From contig NC_133293.1 of assembly GCF_005239225.2 (NCBI RefSeq), positions 20,490,333 to 20,554,332 of the forward strand: a stretch of 64,000 nt of DNA, in the 5' to 3' direction. The stretch comes from Populus alba (taxonomy: Eukaryota; Streptophyta; Magnoliopsida; Malpighiales; Salicaceae). Shown in pieces: positions 24,628 through 33,935 of this stretch. Both the position numbers and the translations under genes were made by a program. Position 1 is the first letter of the stretch. Each line of letters starts with the position of its first letter. The notes under the pieces are model-generated. The model was not told the origin of the DNA. It saw nothing but the letters and a program-made list of their open reading frames with translations, and did no database searches.

Positions 24628-24972
24628 ATTGAGATGTTAAAACTTCAGTTAGGGCCCCTCACCGTCTCCGTACAGTTTATCCTTTCGAGTCTCTAGTACA
24701 GCTAGCCGCTAACCGCATGCTAAATACAGATCAAGAAATTTCTCAGGAGTAATGACAAGTTCTTTTATCTCTGTTGAAATGTAAAAAAAATAAAAATGAT
24801 GCAGGTGCATTATTTTTTCTTTTAAGAAAGCTAGTATCTTTTTCATGACTTCTTGTTTTTGGTCTTTGTTTGATGAAAGCCATGCTATCATGGCCGCCTT
24901 TACCGTACGGACATCACTAGCTCACCACAACCATTACTATCACAAGATTTTTGACGAAAATGCTAAATGACA
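24618..24972 (+). repeat. 3' UTR of the ACR9-like gene, original copy of a duplication
   Basis: Similar to 25807-26170 in the same orientation over about 350 bp. Shared blocks: CTCTAGTACAGCTAG, CCGCATGCTAAA, CAGATCAAGAA, GAAATGTAAAA, TGCAGGTGCATT, ACTTC.TGTT.TTGGT.TTTGTTT and CTATCACA. The repeat begins at the last codons of the gene. Confidence 0.85.
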
Positions 24973-25168
24973 TTACACTGCCATTTCTCAGGACACTGAC
25001 CAATGGTTGATGTTAGGAATCTTGTTGATGACGCTAGGCGGTTGTTGACAAGAATGTGTCCCAGAATAATGATGCCAGCAAGGTTATTCTCACAGTGCGC
25101 TGTAATATTACAGCGATCCGGTCACCAGAAATTACAGCCGCGGATGAGATATTTTAATTTTTTATAAC

Positions 25169-25200
<32 letters not shown>

Positions 25201-25806
25201 AGTTTTTTAATGTATTTTTATAGTTTTAAAAAATTTAAATTTAAATAAATATTTTAACGTGGATACATGTAATCAATACACAATTATATATATATATATA
25301 TATATATTGGATAATAAGATCATGAGTTAACTAATTGTTTGTGAAATCTAATTCAAGTTTTTTAAAACAAGGTTTAACTTTTTTTTTAAAAAAAATAATA
25401 ATAATGAAATGAAATTATTTTAAATTGCTCTGGATCCACCCACTCATCCATGACCAGGGATTAAGTTGAGAAATGGATCAAATCGGGTTTAATAAATTTG
25501 CTCTTAAAGACCCGCTTCTTCCAAGTTTCCTTAACGAAGGTAATCTTTGGTCCTTAAATTCAAATATGATTAACCTTTTCAAGTGCTGCTTTCTATTACT
25601 CCACTATTTTAACATTGATTCAATTTGGTCTCTTTTTTAAGTGTTTTTTTTTTTTTTTTATCAATATAGACGTTCGTAGTCAACTTGTATATACTTTAAC
25701 TAATTTTCGTAAAAATCAAACATATTTTATATATATATATATAAAATAAATTTATAATCTAATTAATTTAGCTAGAATTCTTCTTGAGATTAAAATTACA
25801 TGGACG
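24973..25806. other. spacer between the two copies, with AT microsatellites
   Basis: Contains (TA)n tracts at about 25171-25200 and 25286-25308 and long T runs. No gene is seen. Confidence 0.6.
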
Positions 25807-26170
25807 AGTTGGAATGGATTGAGATCCTAACTTCAGCTAGGGCCCTCGCCATTTCTGGACAGCATATCTTATCCTTCCGATTCTCTAGTACAGCTAGGCG
25901 CTACCCGCATGCTAAACTCAGATCAAGAAGTTTCTTTAAGAGAAACGACAAATTCTCTCATCTTCTCTGTCGAAATGTAAAAGGACACAATGCAGGTGCA
26001 TTGTTTTTCCGTTCAAAAAAGCTAAGATCTTCTTTACGACTTCGTGTTCTTGGTTTTTGTTTCGATAAAAAGCCGTGAAGTGTTATCATTGCCACCGTCA
26101 CACTACGGTCATCACCAGTTCATCACAACCGTCGCTATCACAGGATAAATGGCGAAAGTGCTCAATAGCG
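25807..26170 (+). repeat. downstream copy of the ACR9-like 3' UTR
   Basis: Tandem-direction duplicate of 24618-24972, about 1.19 kb downstream. It starts at GGAATGGATTGAG, where the gene has GGAATAGATTGAG, so the stop codon position reads TGG here. A 92-codon open frame (25800-26078) runs through this copy by chance. It has no match to any domain I know and is not called as a gene. Confidence 0.85.
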
Positions 26171-27419
26171 TTGATATTTCTGTTTTCATTTATCAATTTT
26201 CTTTCTGGTAGTGACAGCAGTAGTACCGGCGATCGGCTCCTTTCAGGTTCTATTTACAATGCTAATCTTATCACGAGATGGCCCGGGAAAACAAGCAGCC
26301 CAAAGGACCACCAAAAGACAGATACATCAGAAGAAAAGAAGGGACCCAGACACCAAGAGATGGCCCGGGAAAACACAAGACTGTAATTATAAAAAAATCA
26401 AATCTCCAGCCTCTGCCATTTCCTTCTCCAGAATCCCAGCAGCAATCAGCTTCATAGTTCATAGGAATCAAATCTGTTCTTCCCGTAGCTTAAGCAAATC
26501 GACAGCATCATAAGAAATATTCTTCAATGTTTCGAAAGGAAGATTGACGTGGCCCGCTTCATACACCTGTTCATCAGCATCTGCATCATCAACTCAGTCA
26601 TCCACTTTAAAAAACACTGATGACATTTTTTCATTATAAAAACAATGGTTTATAAGCTTGTGAATATTCTTTTTATAATGAAATATTTATTATATTCTGA
26701 TTTATTTTAAATTTAGATGTAGAAGTCTTTCTCGTATGATCAAAGTTGAATCTTTAAAAAAAAAAAACAAATTAAGATCTAGAATCCAGTTCTAAAAAAA
26801 CTATTCTATAAGTGAATTGAAGAATTGGAAATTAAGACTTATATTTTTTTAATATCCCAACAACAATCTTAATTGAATTTTGGAATCTCGTGGACTTTGA
26901 ACTCAACTCTGAGGAGGTCCCTTTCCATGAGGGAAACGCAGGGTGTCTTGTTTAGTTCATACTGAAGAAAACGACTTCAAGGGCCCTCTATTTTCACGCA
27001 AAGTTGACAGTTTCTGGGCCAAAACTTACACTAGCTTTTCATTTATGGTATAATTTGTCTGCGTTCATTTTTGAAGCCCACCCATTCCTTCCCTATTTCC
27101 TAGCTATATATTTGAGTATGATAACATACCTTGTTTCTAAAAGTTTTTATACCATATAAAAAAACTTTTTCATAATAAAACTCAAAATATAATTTATATT
27201 ATTTTTTAAAACTTGCATACATATTTATTCACTTGATCAATGTTGCTTCCAACAAAAGGCACAAATCCATGTCCTGAAATACCTATGAATGTAGTAAAAC
27301 TACAATATTGAATAATTTCATCTGATTAAATTTATATTTTTAAGATCGACTCTATTTCCGTTTACTACTAATTTTAAATGTCATAAAAAACTGTGATTGA
27401 TCACGCTGACAAACTGCAG
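26171..27419. other. intergenic sequence with a short direct repeat
   Basis: A 19-bp sequence GAGATGGCCCGGGAAAACA occurs at 26274-26292 and again at 26358-26376. The rest shows no gene. GC content around 26200-26600 is higher than in the neighbouring intergenic DNA, but no long exon-like frame continues. Confidence 0.5.
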
Positions 27420-27506
27420 AGTATAGTACGGGAACTGAGGTGTCAACTTCCGGGGATGTTGGAGATGATAACAGGAAAGAGACCTACAGATGTAACAGAC
27501 ATTCGT
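27420..27506 (+). pseudogene. fragment of an LRR receptor kinase, last exon
   Basis: Reads EYSTGTEVSTSGDV, then a deletion and frame change, then LEMITGKRPTDVTDI. This corresponds to EYGIGNEVSTYGDVYSYG...LLEILTGKTPTDG in the last exon of the intact receptor at 5057-8369. The splice acceptor is preserved (CTGCAG|AG), so the fragment came from genomic DNA rather than a processed transcript. About seven or eight codons around YSYGILL are missing, and nothing of the kinase follows. The source is another subfamily XII member, not the copy in this window. Confidence 0.8.
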
Positions 27507-27549
27507 TTCTCTGCAACTGTGTAAATGTGGGAATCAATTAGAGATCGGA

Positions 27550-27657
27550 TCAACTGCAACTGTGTTGTGCTGCCAATATGTTCTTGGAAGTCGACACAAA
27601 AATAATTGCAACCAAAAGAATTATTGTCAAGTATTGATTGTTTCTTTGAGATCCCAT
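27550..27657 (-). pseudogene. truncated copy of the secreted peptide gene
   Basis: Encodes 35 aa: MGSQRNNQYLTIILL...STSKNILAAQHSCS. It matches the signal-peptide part of the gene at 28216-28455. The similarity continues upstream of the ATG into the 5' leader (FYSLELSDFFLPQ versus FYSLKIPDFVLPE when that leader is translated), so the copy came from a DNA duplication. The mature peptide region is absent: the frame stops shortly after the expected signal cleavage site and runs into the antisense of a kinase fragment. No TATA box like that of the intact copy is seen upstream. Confidence 0.75.
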
Positions 27658-28215
27658 TTGTGGCAAGAAAAAATCTGACAATTCTAGTGAATAAAATGTT
27701 TTAGATATTTTAAAGTATTTATCAGCTTTCTTGAATCCCAATCAAATAATTATTGCTTACAAAATAAATAAATAAATGATAATTGAAGAGCAGATTAGAA
27801 GTTTGAATGCAGAGAATCCAAATCAAAGGCACGGAGCTTGAAAACAAACAATTTTATATGTGAACGAATAATGTTGAAATATTCTTGATCTCCTATGCTC
27901 AATGGACGAGGCATCAAGCATTGGAAATGTTAATTTTCAATCGGATTTCCTTCAGTTCATCAGTGATATTTGCAGAAATCGCCAGAATTCATAAAAATGC
28001 TCAAAACTACATATTAGATTGATAATCACGTAAGATATTATTGCAGCTCACAGATGTTCAAGCACACAGATATATTTCCAAAACCAAAAGCAGTGAAATT
28101 AAGGAAATTCTCCCGAGCGTAAAGCCCAGAACTCGCTGGATTACTTATTCTAACTTTGACTTGAAAATTTAGTAGATGAAATTGTTGACAGGAGCAGACC
28201 TCCAAAAAAAAATCT

Positions 28216-28455
28216 TCAACCTCTGCCACTGGGTTGACCTAAGCACCCTCTGCCGGAAATATATGAGCATGGAGAACCCCCTGTAGGTGGAACTGGACCC
28301 CTTTGAAGAGATTGAAGTGTAAGATTTTTCACTAACCACTGTTCAGCTCCTTGATCTAATGGCCTCGCTGCCAAAGCATGTCTAGAAAATGATACAAAAA
28401 TAATTGCCACCAACAGTATTATTGTCATGTATTGATTATTTCTTTGAGTCCCCAT
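28216..28455 (-). CDS. candidate CTNIP/SCREW-like secreted peptide precursor
   Basis: A 79-aa precursor on the minus strand. Residues about 9-30 are a strong signal peptide (NQYMTIILLVAIIFVSFSRHALA). A short variable pro-region follows (ARPLDQGAEQWLVKNLTLQ), then a conserved-looking C-terminus, SLQRGPVPPTGGSPCSYISG, ending RGCLGQPSGRG. The GPVPP-S/T-x(3-4)-PC-x-x-I-x-GRG pattern with two cysteines is what I remember for CTNIP/SCREW phytocytokines. Those are sensed by the receptor kinase HSL3/NUT and act in immunity, water loss and root growth. The assignment rests on memory of that motif and is not certain. The ATG at 28455 is chosen over one at 28596 because the TATA box at 28609-28616 puts transcription start downstream of the latter. 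A truncated duplicate lies at 27550-27657. Confidence 0.6.
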   Translation of the reverse strand: MGTQRNNQYMTIILLVAIIFVSFSRHALAARPLDQGAEQWLVKNLTLQSLQRGPVPPTGGSPCSYISGRGCLGQPSGRG

Positions 28456-28608
28456 TTCTGGCAAGACAAAATCTGGGATTTTCAGGGAATAAAATGTTTT
28501 AGGTTTGTGTAAAGAGGTAGCTAGGTAGCAAGATGGGAGGCACTGGAGATGAATACTAGGGTTGGCTCTCTGCCAATCTATTATGATCGTAACCAAGGAA
28601 CAGATGTG

Positions 28609-28616
28609 TATTTATA
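28609..28616 (-). promoter_or_regulatory. TATA box of the secreted peptide gene
   Basis: TATAAATA on the minus strand, about 155 bp upstream of the chosen ATG. Transcription would begin near 28580, giving a 5' leader of roughly 125 nt. This decides against the upstream in-frame ATG at 28596. Confidence 0.65.
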
Positions 28617-29894
28617 CTAGCTAAAAGAAAAGGAATGGTCACTAAATAAAAAAAATAAACTATTAATATCATACATGGAAAAAAAAAATCATTAGAGTCC
28701 TACCACCACTTGACTATGAACATTGCTCATAACAAAAGAACTAATTGTATTAGTTTAAATTTAACTATAAAAAAATACAAGACGACATCAAAAAAAAATC
28801 GCAAGGTTCATTAGAGTAATAATATATAAAACCAAACCAAACAAAACACAATGAATTAAGTATTCATCTATATTTAATCAATTAATTATATTTAATTAAA
28901 GAAAAAAAAATATTTTGAGAAAAATATATCTAAGGAAAAAACATAAAAAGACCCTAGACCCAACCAAATAAAAAGAAAAACAAAAGATGTGAAAAACATA
29001 TGAAAAAAATGAGCTTAATCTTTAATAAAATAAAAATCAAAGGATAAATCTAAAAAATATATAGCTTAAAAGAATTGAAAAAAAAAAGTAACCTCTAGTG
29101 AATGTCCTAAAGTGGATTAATTTTTTAAATTGGAATTCATGAAATTCTAAAATAAAGTAAATTAAGAAGCTCAAATCTAAATCTTTTAGTGTTGAAGGAT
29201 GAAATTGAATGTAAAAAAAAAACAAACTAGAAAATTTAGCAAAGAAAAAAAAACAATCAAAAGAATAAGAATAAAATCTGATAGAAAAAAAAATAATAGA
29301 GGGTGAAATTGCCAAAAAAATTACGCTATAAAAATTTATCTCAAATAGCATAAATAACAATTAAAAGGACTAAATAAGATAAATTTTAAAAATCAAATGA
29401 GGATGAAATTGAAAAAAAAAATCAATTTTTATAAGTTATTTCAAATGAAAGAAATATTAACAAAAAACTCAAGGACTAAATTAAAAACAAAGAGAAGTAA
29501 AAAAAATCAAATGAGAATGAAATTGAAATAAATTTTAATTTTTATAAGTTATTTAAAATAAAATAAATATCAATTAAAATATCAGGACAAAAATAAAAAA
29601 TAAAGAGATGCTAAGGTGCTTATGAAACATGTTAAAAAAAAAGAACCATACTAAGAGAGAGCTTGACACAACTTATTTATGTTTTTAAATGTTTTTTAAA
29701 AGTATTTTTTTAAATATTAAATTAATGTTTTTTATGTGCAGACATTAAAAAAATATAAAAAGATTTATTTTGATATATTTAGAATTTTTTTTTAAAAAAA
29801 AAAATACTATACATTACAATCTCAAACACCACAAAAAAAATATGGGGTGATTATTGTTTTGGTAATAGGGTGAATGTTAGCATGCAATAATTTG
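28617..29894. other. A-rich intergenic region with degenerate tandem repeats
   Basis: From about 29290 to 29610, roughly three imperfect units of about 110-120 bp share AAATGAGGATGAAATTGAAA, TTTTTATAAGTTATTT.AAAT and AGGACTAAAT. The 107-codon minus-strand frame at 29037-29360 is a low-complexity product of A runs and is not a gene. An AT-rich MITE-like block lies at about 29660-29835. Confidence 0.55.
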
Positions 29895-31015
29895 AATCGA
29901 TTATAGAGATTGTTTTTTAAAATATTTTTTATTTTAAAATATATTAAAATAATATTTATTTATTTTAAAATATTTATTTTCATATCAAAACAATCTAAAA
30001 ATATCAAATAAAAAATTATTAAAAAAAAAAAACAATTTTTCAACGGAAGGAATCCACTAGAAAATGGGGACACATGGTAAGCAATATACAATGCATGCTT
30101 TCTTGATATCCGCACTACTAAGTGGTGGGGATTAGATATAAAGGTTAGTTTAATGGTTAAAAATGTTTGTTTTATTATTTGATCTTTTAGATTAAAACTT
30201 TAAATTAATATTGAGAAAAATTTATTAATTTTTCTAAATATGCCATCCTTATATAAAAAAAAATGAAAAAAATTGTTTTAGTGAAAACACAAACTAATTG
30301 AAAAATACCATTATTGTAGTAATAGTAACAACGGTGATTCAGTCCCTTCAATTTCTCTTTGCCGTGATAATTGTGCCAATTAAAATTGACGTTTAAATTA
30401 AAAAATTAAACATGGCTAAAATTTTCAGAAGCAGCTTACTTATTGTTTTCTTTTTCCGAGATCAACTCGAGTATATAATTTCCAGCCCATGGAGTTGCTT
30501 CACGTGGCTAGCGCACTTAGGGCGAACTCGATCGGTGTTCTTCAGTCATAATTGTTAAATGACCAGAATTTCCCCACTCACTTAGGGCGCCAGACTATAT
30601 GAGTGCTTTGGACCTTGATTCCAAAGATATTACACCGGAGAGTTCACCATAAAAGTGTAATTACCATTTTACACTTAAAAAAAAATCTTCTTAGTGTTGA
30701 GGGTAGAACGGTTTTTTTATAAGTATCCACTAGTTATTATAAAATTAATCATGGCAATTTGATTTTTTAACTGTTCAAATGCGGAGTGTAATAAGTGTAT
30801 TGCTTTGAAAAGCAAAAAAAATTTAAATGGTTGCATGGAGGCAATACAGTTTTTCTTTTACATTTTAAAGGCACTTGTAGAAAATATATCACTTTTTTTA
30901 AAAAAAAATTGTTAATCCAAGTTTTTTCATCTTTTTATTTTATTTTTTTTTAGTAAATAAGTCTGGAGGGGTTGATTTCGTCCTTTAATTAATATAAATA
31001 CTATTAAAAAAATTA
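29895..31015. repeat. segmental duplication, copy 1
   Basis: Matches 31965-33560 in the same orientation. Shared blocks include GGAAGGAATCCACTAG, TAAGCAATATACAATGCAT, GTGATAATTGTGCCAATT, CCCATGGAGTTG, CACGTGGCTAGCGCAC, GAGTGCTTTGGACCTTGATT and CCATTTTACACTTAAAAAAA. This copy lacks the two MITE insertions found in copy 2. It carries no gene. Confidence 0.85.
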
Positions 31016-31170
31016 TTGATACTGTCAAAGAACTAATTCAAGTCAAAAACTTAAGCTTTTGGGTTAAGACGGTTCTTTGACATGGTGTCAAAGCCTTGAT
31101 GACTAAGTGATCACAAGTTTGAATTTCATCATCCCCATTTACTTTGATAAAATATCAAGCACAAGGTGTA
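31016..31170 (+). mobile_element. short LTR element, plus orientation arm
   Basis: Reads GGTTCTTTGACA, then TGGTGTCAAAGCC, close to TGGTATCAGAGC, the initiator tRNA-Met primer-binding site used by many plant LTR elements. Then come TTGATGACTAAGTGATCACAAGTTTGAATTTCATC-like internal sequence (quoted in parts) and AAGCACAAGGT. It is the inverted counterpart of 31338-31438. Confidence 0.65.
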
Positions 31171-31332
31171 GCCGTGTAGGTGTCCAGGCCAGCTTACGTG
31201 CACTCGATTAATCCCCCAAGACACTGAAGTTAACGACCATGTAAGTCTCTAGTGGCTCTGAGATTTGTGGCACTCGAACTGGTGACCTCTGAGGAGTAAA
31301 CTCAGTGTCTGATCAGTTCAGCTACACCTTTT
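31165..31332 (-). mobile_element. tRNA-derived SINE
   Basis: On the minus strand it starts GGTGTAGCTGAACTGATCAG (A-box-like TAGC..AA..GATCAG) and continues to a B-box-like GGTCACCAGTTCGAGTGCC about 40 nt on. A non-coding body of about 110 nt follows (GGTCGTTAACTTCAGTG, GGGGGATTAATCGAGTGCAC). The internal Pol III promoter layout and size fit a plant SINE. It sits exactly between the two oppositely oriented short-LTR arms. A poly(A) tail and a simple target-site duplication are not evident. Confidence 0.65.
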
Positions 31333-31337
31333 AGGGT

Positions 31338-31964
31338 TACCTTGTGTTTAATTTTTATCAAATAAATGAGGATGGTGAGATTCAAACTCGCGACTACTTG
31401 GTCATCAAGACTTTGATACCATATCAAAGAACCAATTCAACCTAAAGTTTAAACTATTAGGTGAGGTCCCAATATATGATTTATATTATTCTCTAACACA
31501 TCCCCTTAAGTGAAAACATTTTGGGTTTGAAACTTGCACATACCTATATTATGTTGTGCTTAATTTTTATCAAATAAATAAATAGAGGTGGTAAGGCTCT
31601 GATATCATGTCATAATCATCTTAACCCAACAACTTAAACTGTTAGATAAGATCCTGAGATATGATTTATATTATTTTCTAATATTGTGCTTGATTTTTAT
31701 CAAATAAATAGGGATGGTGGGATTCGAACTCGTGACCGCTTGGTCATCAAGACTCTGATACCACGTCAAAGAATCATCTCAACCTAACAGTTTAAACTGT
31801 TAGGTAAGATCCCAATACATGATTTATATTATTCTCTAACACATTTCCTCAAGTGAAAGTTATTTGGGCTTAAAACATATACATGCCCAAACTACCTAGT
31901 GCTTGATTTTTATTAAATAAATAAGGATAGTGAGATTTCAAACTTGTGACCACTTGGTTATCAG
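31338..31964 (-). mobile_element. cluster of TRIM-like short LTR elements
   Basis: Three repeats of the same unit in minus orientation. Each has an LTR-like block of about 77 bp starting TGTTAGAGAATAATATAAAT (once TATTAGAAAATAATATAAAT) and ending near TTTGACA (about 31422-31498, 31607-31684 and 31764-31841). Each is followed by a primer-binding-site-like TGGTATCAGAGTC and then CACGAGTTCGAATCCCACCA-type internal sequence with TATTTATTTGATAAAAAT. A purine-rich tract (CTTAAGGGGATG, ACTTGAGGAAATG) abuts the start of two LTR blocks. There is no gag or pol. This is the layout of tandem terminal-repeat retrotransposons in miniature. Confidence 0.7.
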
Positions 31965-32693
31965 GGGTTATTTTTAAATTTATTTTTTAAAAAATATATT
32001 AAAATGATATTTTTTTATTTTAAAAAATTTATTTTTAACATTAACAGAGCAAAACAAAATAAAAATACAAAACATAATAATTTTAAAAAATTCAATTTTT
32101 CTATAAAAAAACATCGTATCATCTCAAAAATTAAACAATGACAGAGACACGGAAGGAATCCACTAGAAATGGGGAGACGTGGTAAGCAATATACAATGCA
32201 TACTTTCTTGCTATTACGCACCACTAAGTGGCGGGAATTACATATAAGAGGTTAGTTTAACACTACTAAGTGGTGGGAATTCACTACTAAGTGGTGGGAA
32301 TTAAAAATGTTTGTTCTATTATTTGATTTTTTAGATTAAAACTTTAAATTAACATTGAGAAAAAATTATTAATTTTTCTAAATATGCCATACTTATATAA
32401 AAAAAAATGAAAAAACAAAATTGTTTGTCAAAAACACAAACTAATTGAAAAATATCATTATAGTAGTAATATTAACAACGGTGATTCGGTCCTTTCAATT
32501 TCTCCGATTTCTCTTTACCGTGATAATTGTGCCAATTAAAATTGATGTTTAAATTCAAATATTAAACATCCCTAAAATTTTCAGAAGCAGCTTACTTATT
32601 GTTTTCTTTTTCTGAGCATCTCGAGTATATAATTTCCAGCCCATGGAGTTGATTCACGTGGCTAGCGCACCCAGGGGAACTCTAAGTGATTAA

Positions 32694-32902
32694 GAGTGTA
32701 ATAATAGTTATTTTTTAAATTATTTTTTATTTTAAAATATATTAAAATAATATATTTTTTTTTTTTTTAAAAATTATTTTTGATATTAGCATATTAAAAT
32801 TGATATAAAAATATCAAAAAATATTAATTTGAAGCAAATAAAAAAATAAAATTTTTTAATTTTTTTCAAAAACACTTCTGAAATACAATGTCAAATACAC
32901 CC
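32694..32902. mobile_element. MITE (TTAA-flanked), absent from copy 1
   Basis: A 209-bp element with ends GAGTGTAATA and ATACACCC, flanked by TTAA at 32690-32693 and at 32903-32906. Copy 1 has one TTAA at the matching place (AATTGTTAAATGACCAG). It is therefore an insertion with a TTAA (or TTA/TAA) target duplication, as in Tourist/PIF-Harbinger-type MITEs. It is non-coding with an AT-rich core. Confidence 0.8.
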
Positions 32903-32983
32903 TTAATGACCAGAATTCCCCCCTCTTCTTCTTTGTAGACTATGAGTGCTTTGGACCTTGATTCCAGAGACATTGCACGGGAG

Positions 32984-33202
32984 GGTTCGGGACTGTTCAA
33001 GATTGTGGTAACGGTTGCGATTTAAAGTATTTTTCATTTAGAAATGTATCAAGATAATATTTTTTATATATATAAAAAAAATATATTTTTTATATTAGCG
33101 CATCAAAACAATCCAAAAACACTAAAAAATATTAATTTTAAGCAAAAAAATTTCAAAATTTTGAAAACACAGGTTGGACTGCGTTTCCAAACAGCCCGAA
33201 CC
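32984..33202. mobile_element. second MITE, absent from copy 1
   Basis: About 219 bp with inverted ends GGTTCGGGACTGTT and AACAGCCCGAACC. The core shares TTAGCGCATCAAAACAATCC and AATTTTAAGCAAAAAAA with other copies in the window. Copy 1 reads GGAGAGTTCACCATAAAAGT straight across the site (near 30637). The exact target duplication is unclear because the inverted ends overlap the flank. Confidence 0.75.
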
Positions 33203-33560
33203 ATAAAAGTGTAACTACCATTTTACACTTAAAAAAAAAACATCTTCATGGGTTTTTTTTAATTATTTATTAATAATTATAAAATTAATTAGGGACAATT
33301 TGATTTTTTTACTGTTTAAATATGGAGTGCAATAAATGTATTGCCTTAAAAATAAAAAATTTAAATGATTGCATGGAGGCAATGCATTTTTTTTTACATT
33401 TTAAAGTCATGGTGTAGAAACTATGTCACTTTTAAAAACAAAAAATGTTAATATTAGGGCCTTTTCATCTTTTTATATTGTTTTTTTTTAGTTGGCAGAG
33501 GTTGATTTGATTTTTTGATTAATTTAAATGTTATTAAAAATAATTGTTAATATATATGAC

Positions 33561-33840
33561 AATTTAATAATAGTTTACTCTCTAAATACAAGTTATATAT
33601 ATATATATATATAGCTAGCTTCAATGTTTTTTGTAGTGGATTGTTTTAACTTCTTTTTTTGTAAGGTTATATTTTTTACACATAGATAAATAAAATCATT
33701 TTTATGAATTTAGTGACTCGACAAAGTAAGAAAATAAATTTAAGAAAAGATATTTATATTTTTTTGTTAATGGATAGACAAGAAAATAAAAATCTCAATA
33801 TTTTTAAATATTAATCTAATCTAGCTAAAGGATCTAATTA
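33561..33840. other. AT-rich sequence with an (AT)n tract
   Basis: Holds an AT dinucleotide run at about 33593-33613. No gene is seen. Confidence 0.6.
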
Positions 33841-33935
33841 AAACTTGCAAGGACTTTTGACCTTTGACCTTTAAATTTACTATAGTTACTTAATTAAGAT
33901 CATACATGTAGTCACATTGAAGTCCTTGCAAGTTT
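33841..33935. repeat. 16-bp perfect inverted repeat with 63-nt loop
   Basis: AAACTTGCAAGGACTT at 33841-33856 is exactly mirrored by AAGTCCTTGCAAGTTT at 33920-33935. The loop contains a short direct repeat (GACCTTTGACCTTT). This could be a small hairpin transposon or a foldback transcript. No precursor-like extended pairing beyond 16 bp is visible. Confidence 0.85.

Larger units (their letters stand above)
31965..33560. repeat. segmental duplication, copy 2
   Basis: Partner of 29895-31015, longer by two inserted MITEs (32694-32902 and 32984-33202). It also carries a local triplication of CACTACTAAGTGGTGGGAATT (about 32220-32300), which copy 1 has once. No gene is seen. Confidence 0.85.

Noticed and set aside
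25800..26078. 92-codon plus-strand open frame as a gene
   Set aside because: It is a duplicated 3' UTR; no domain. Kept only as a finding.
29037..29360. 107-codon minus-strand open frame
   Set aside because: Made of Phe, Ile, Ser and Tyr runs that are the antisense of A-rich repeats; no domain, no promoter, overlaps a degenerate tandem repeat.
29290..29610. CRISPR-like array suspected from regular repeats
   Set aside because: Units of about 115 bp are degenerate tandem repeats without unique spacers, in a plant nuclear genome.
31016..31964. tRNA gene suspected from B-box-like GTTCGAA motifs
   Set aside because: The motifs lie in repeated short-LTR internal segments and a SINE; no cloverleaf with a paired acceptor stem can be formed.
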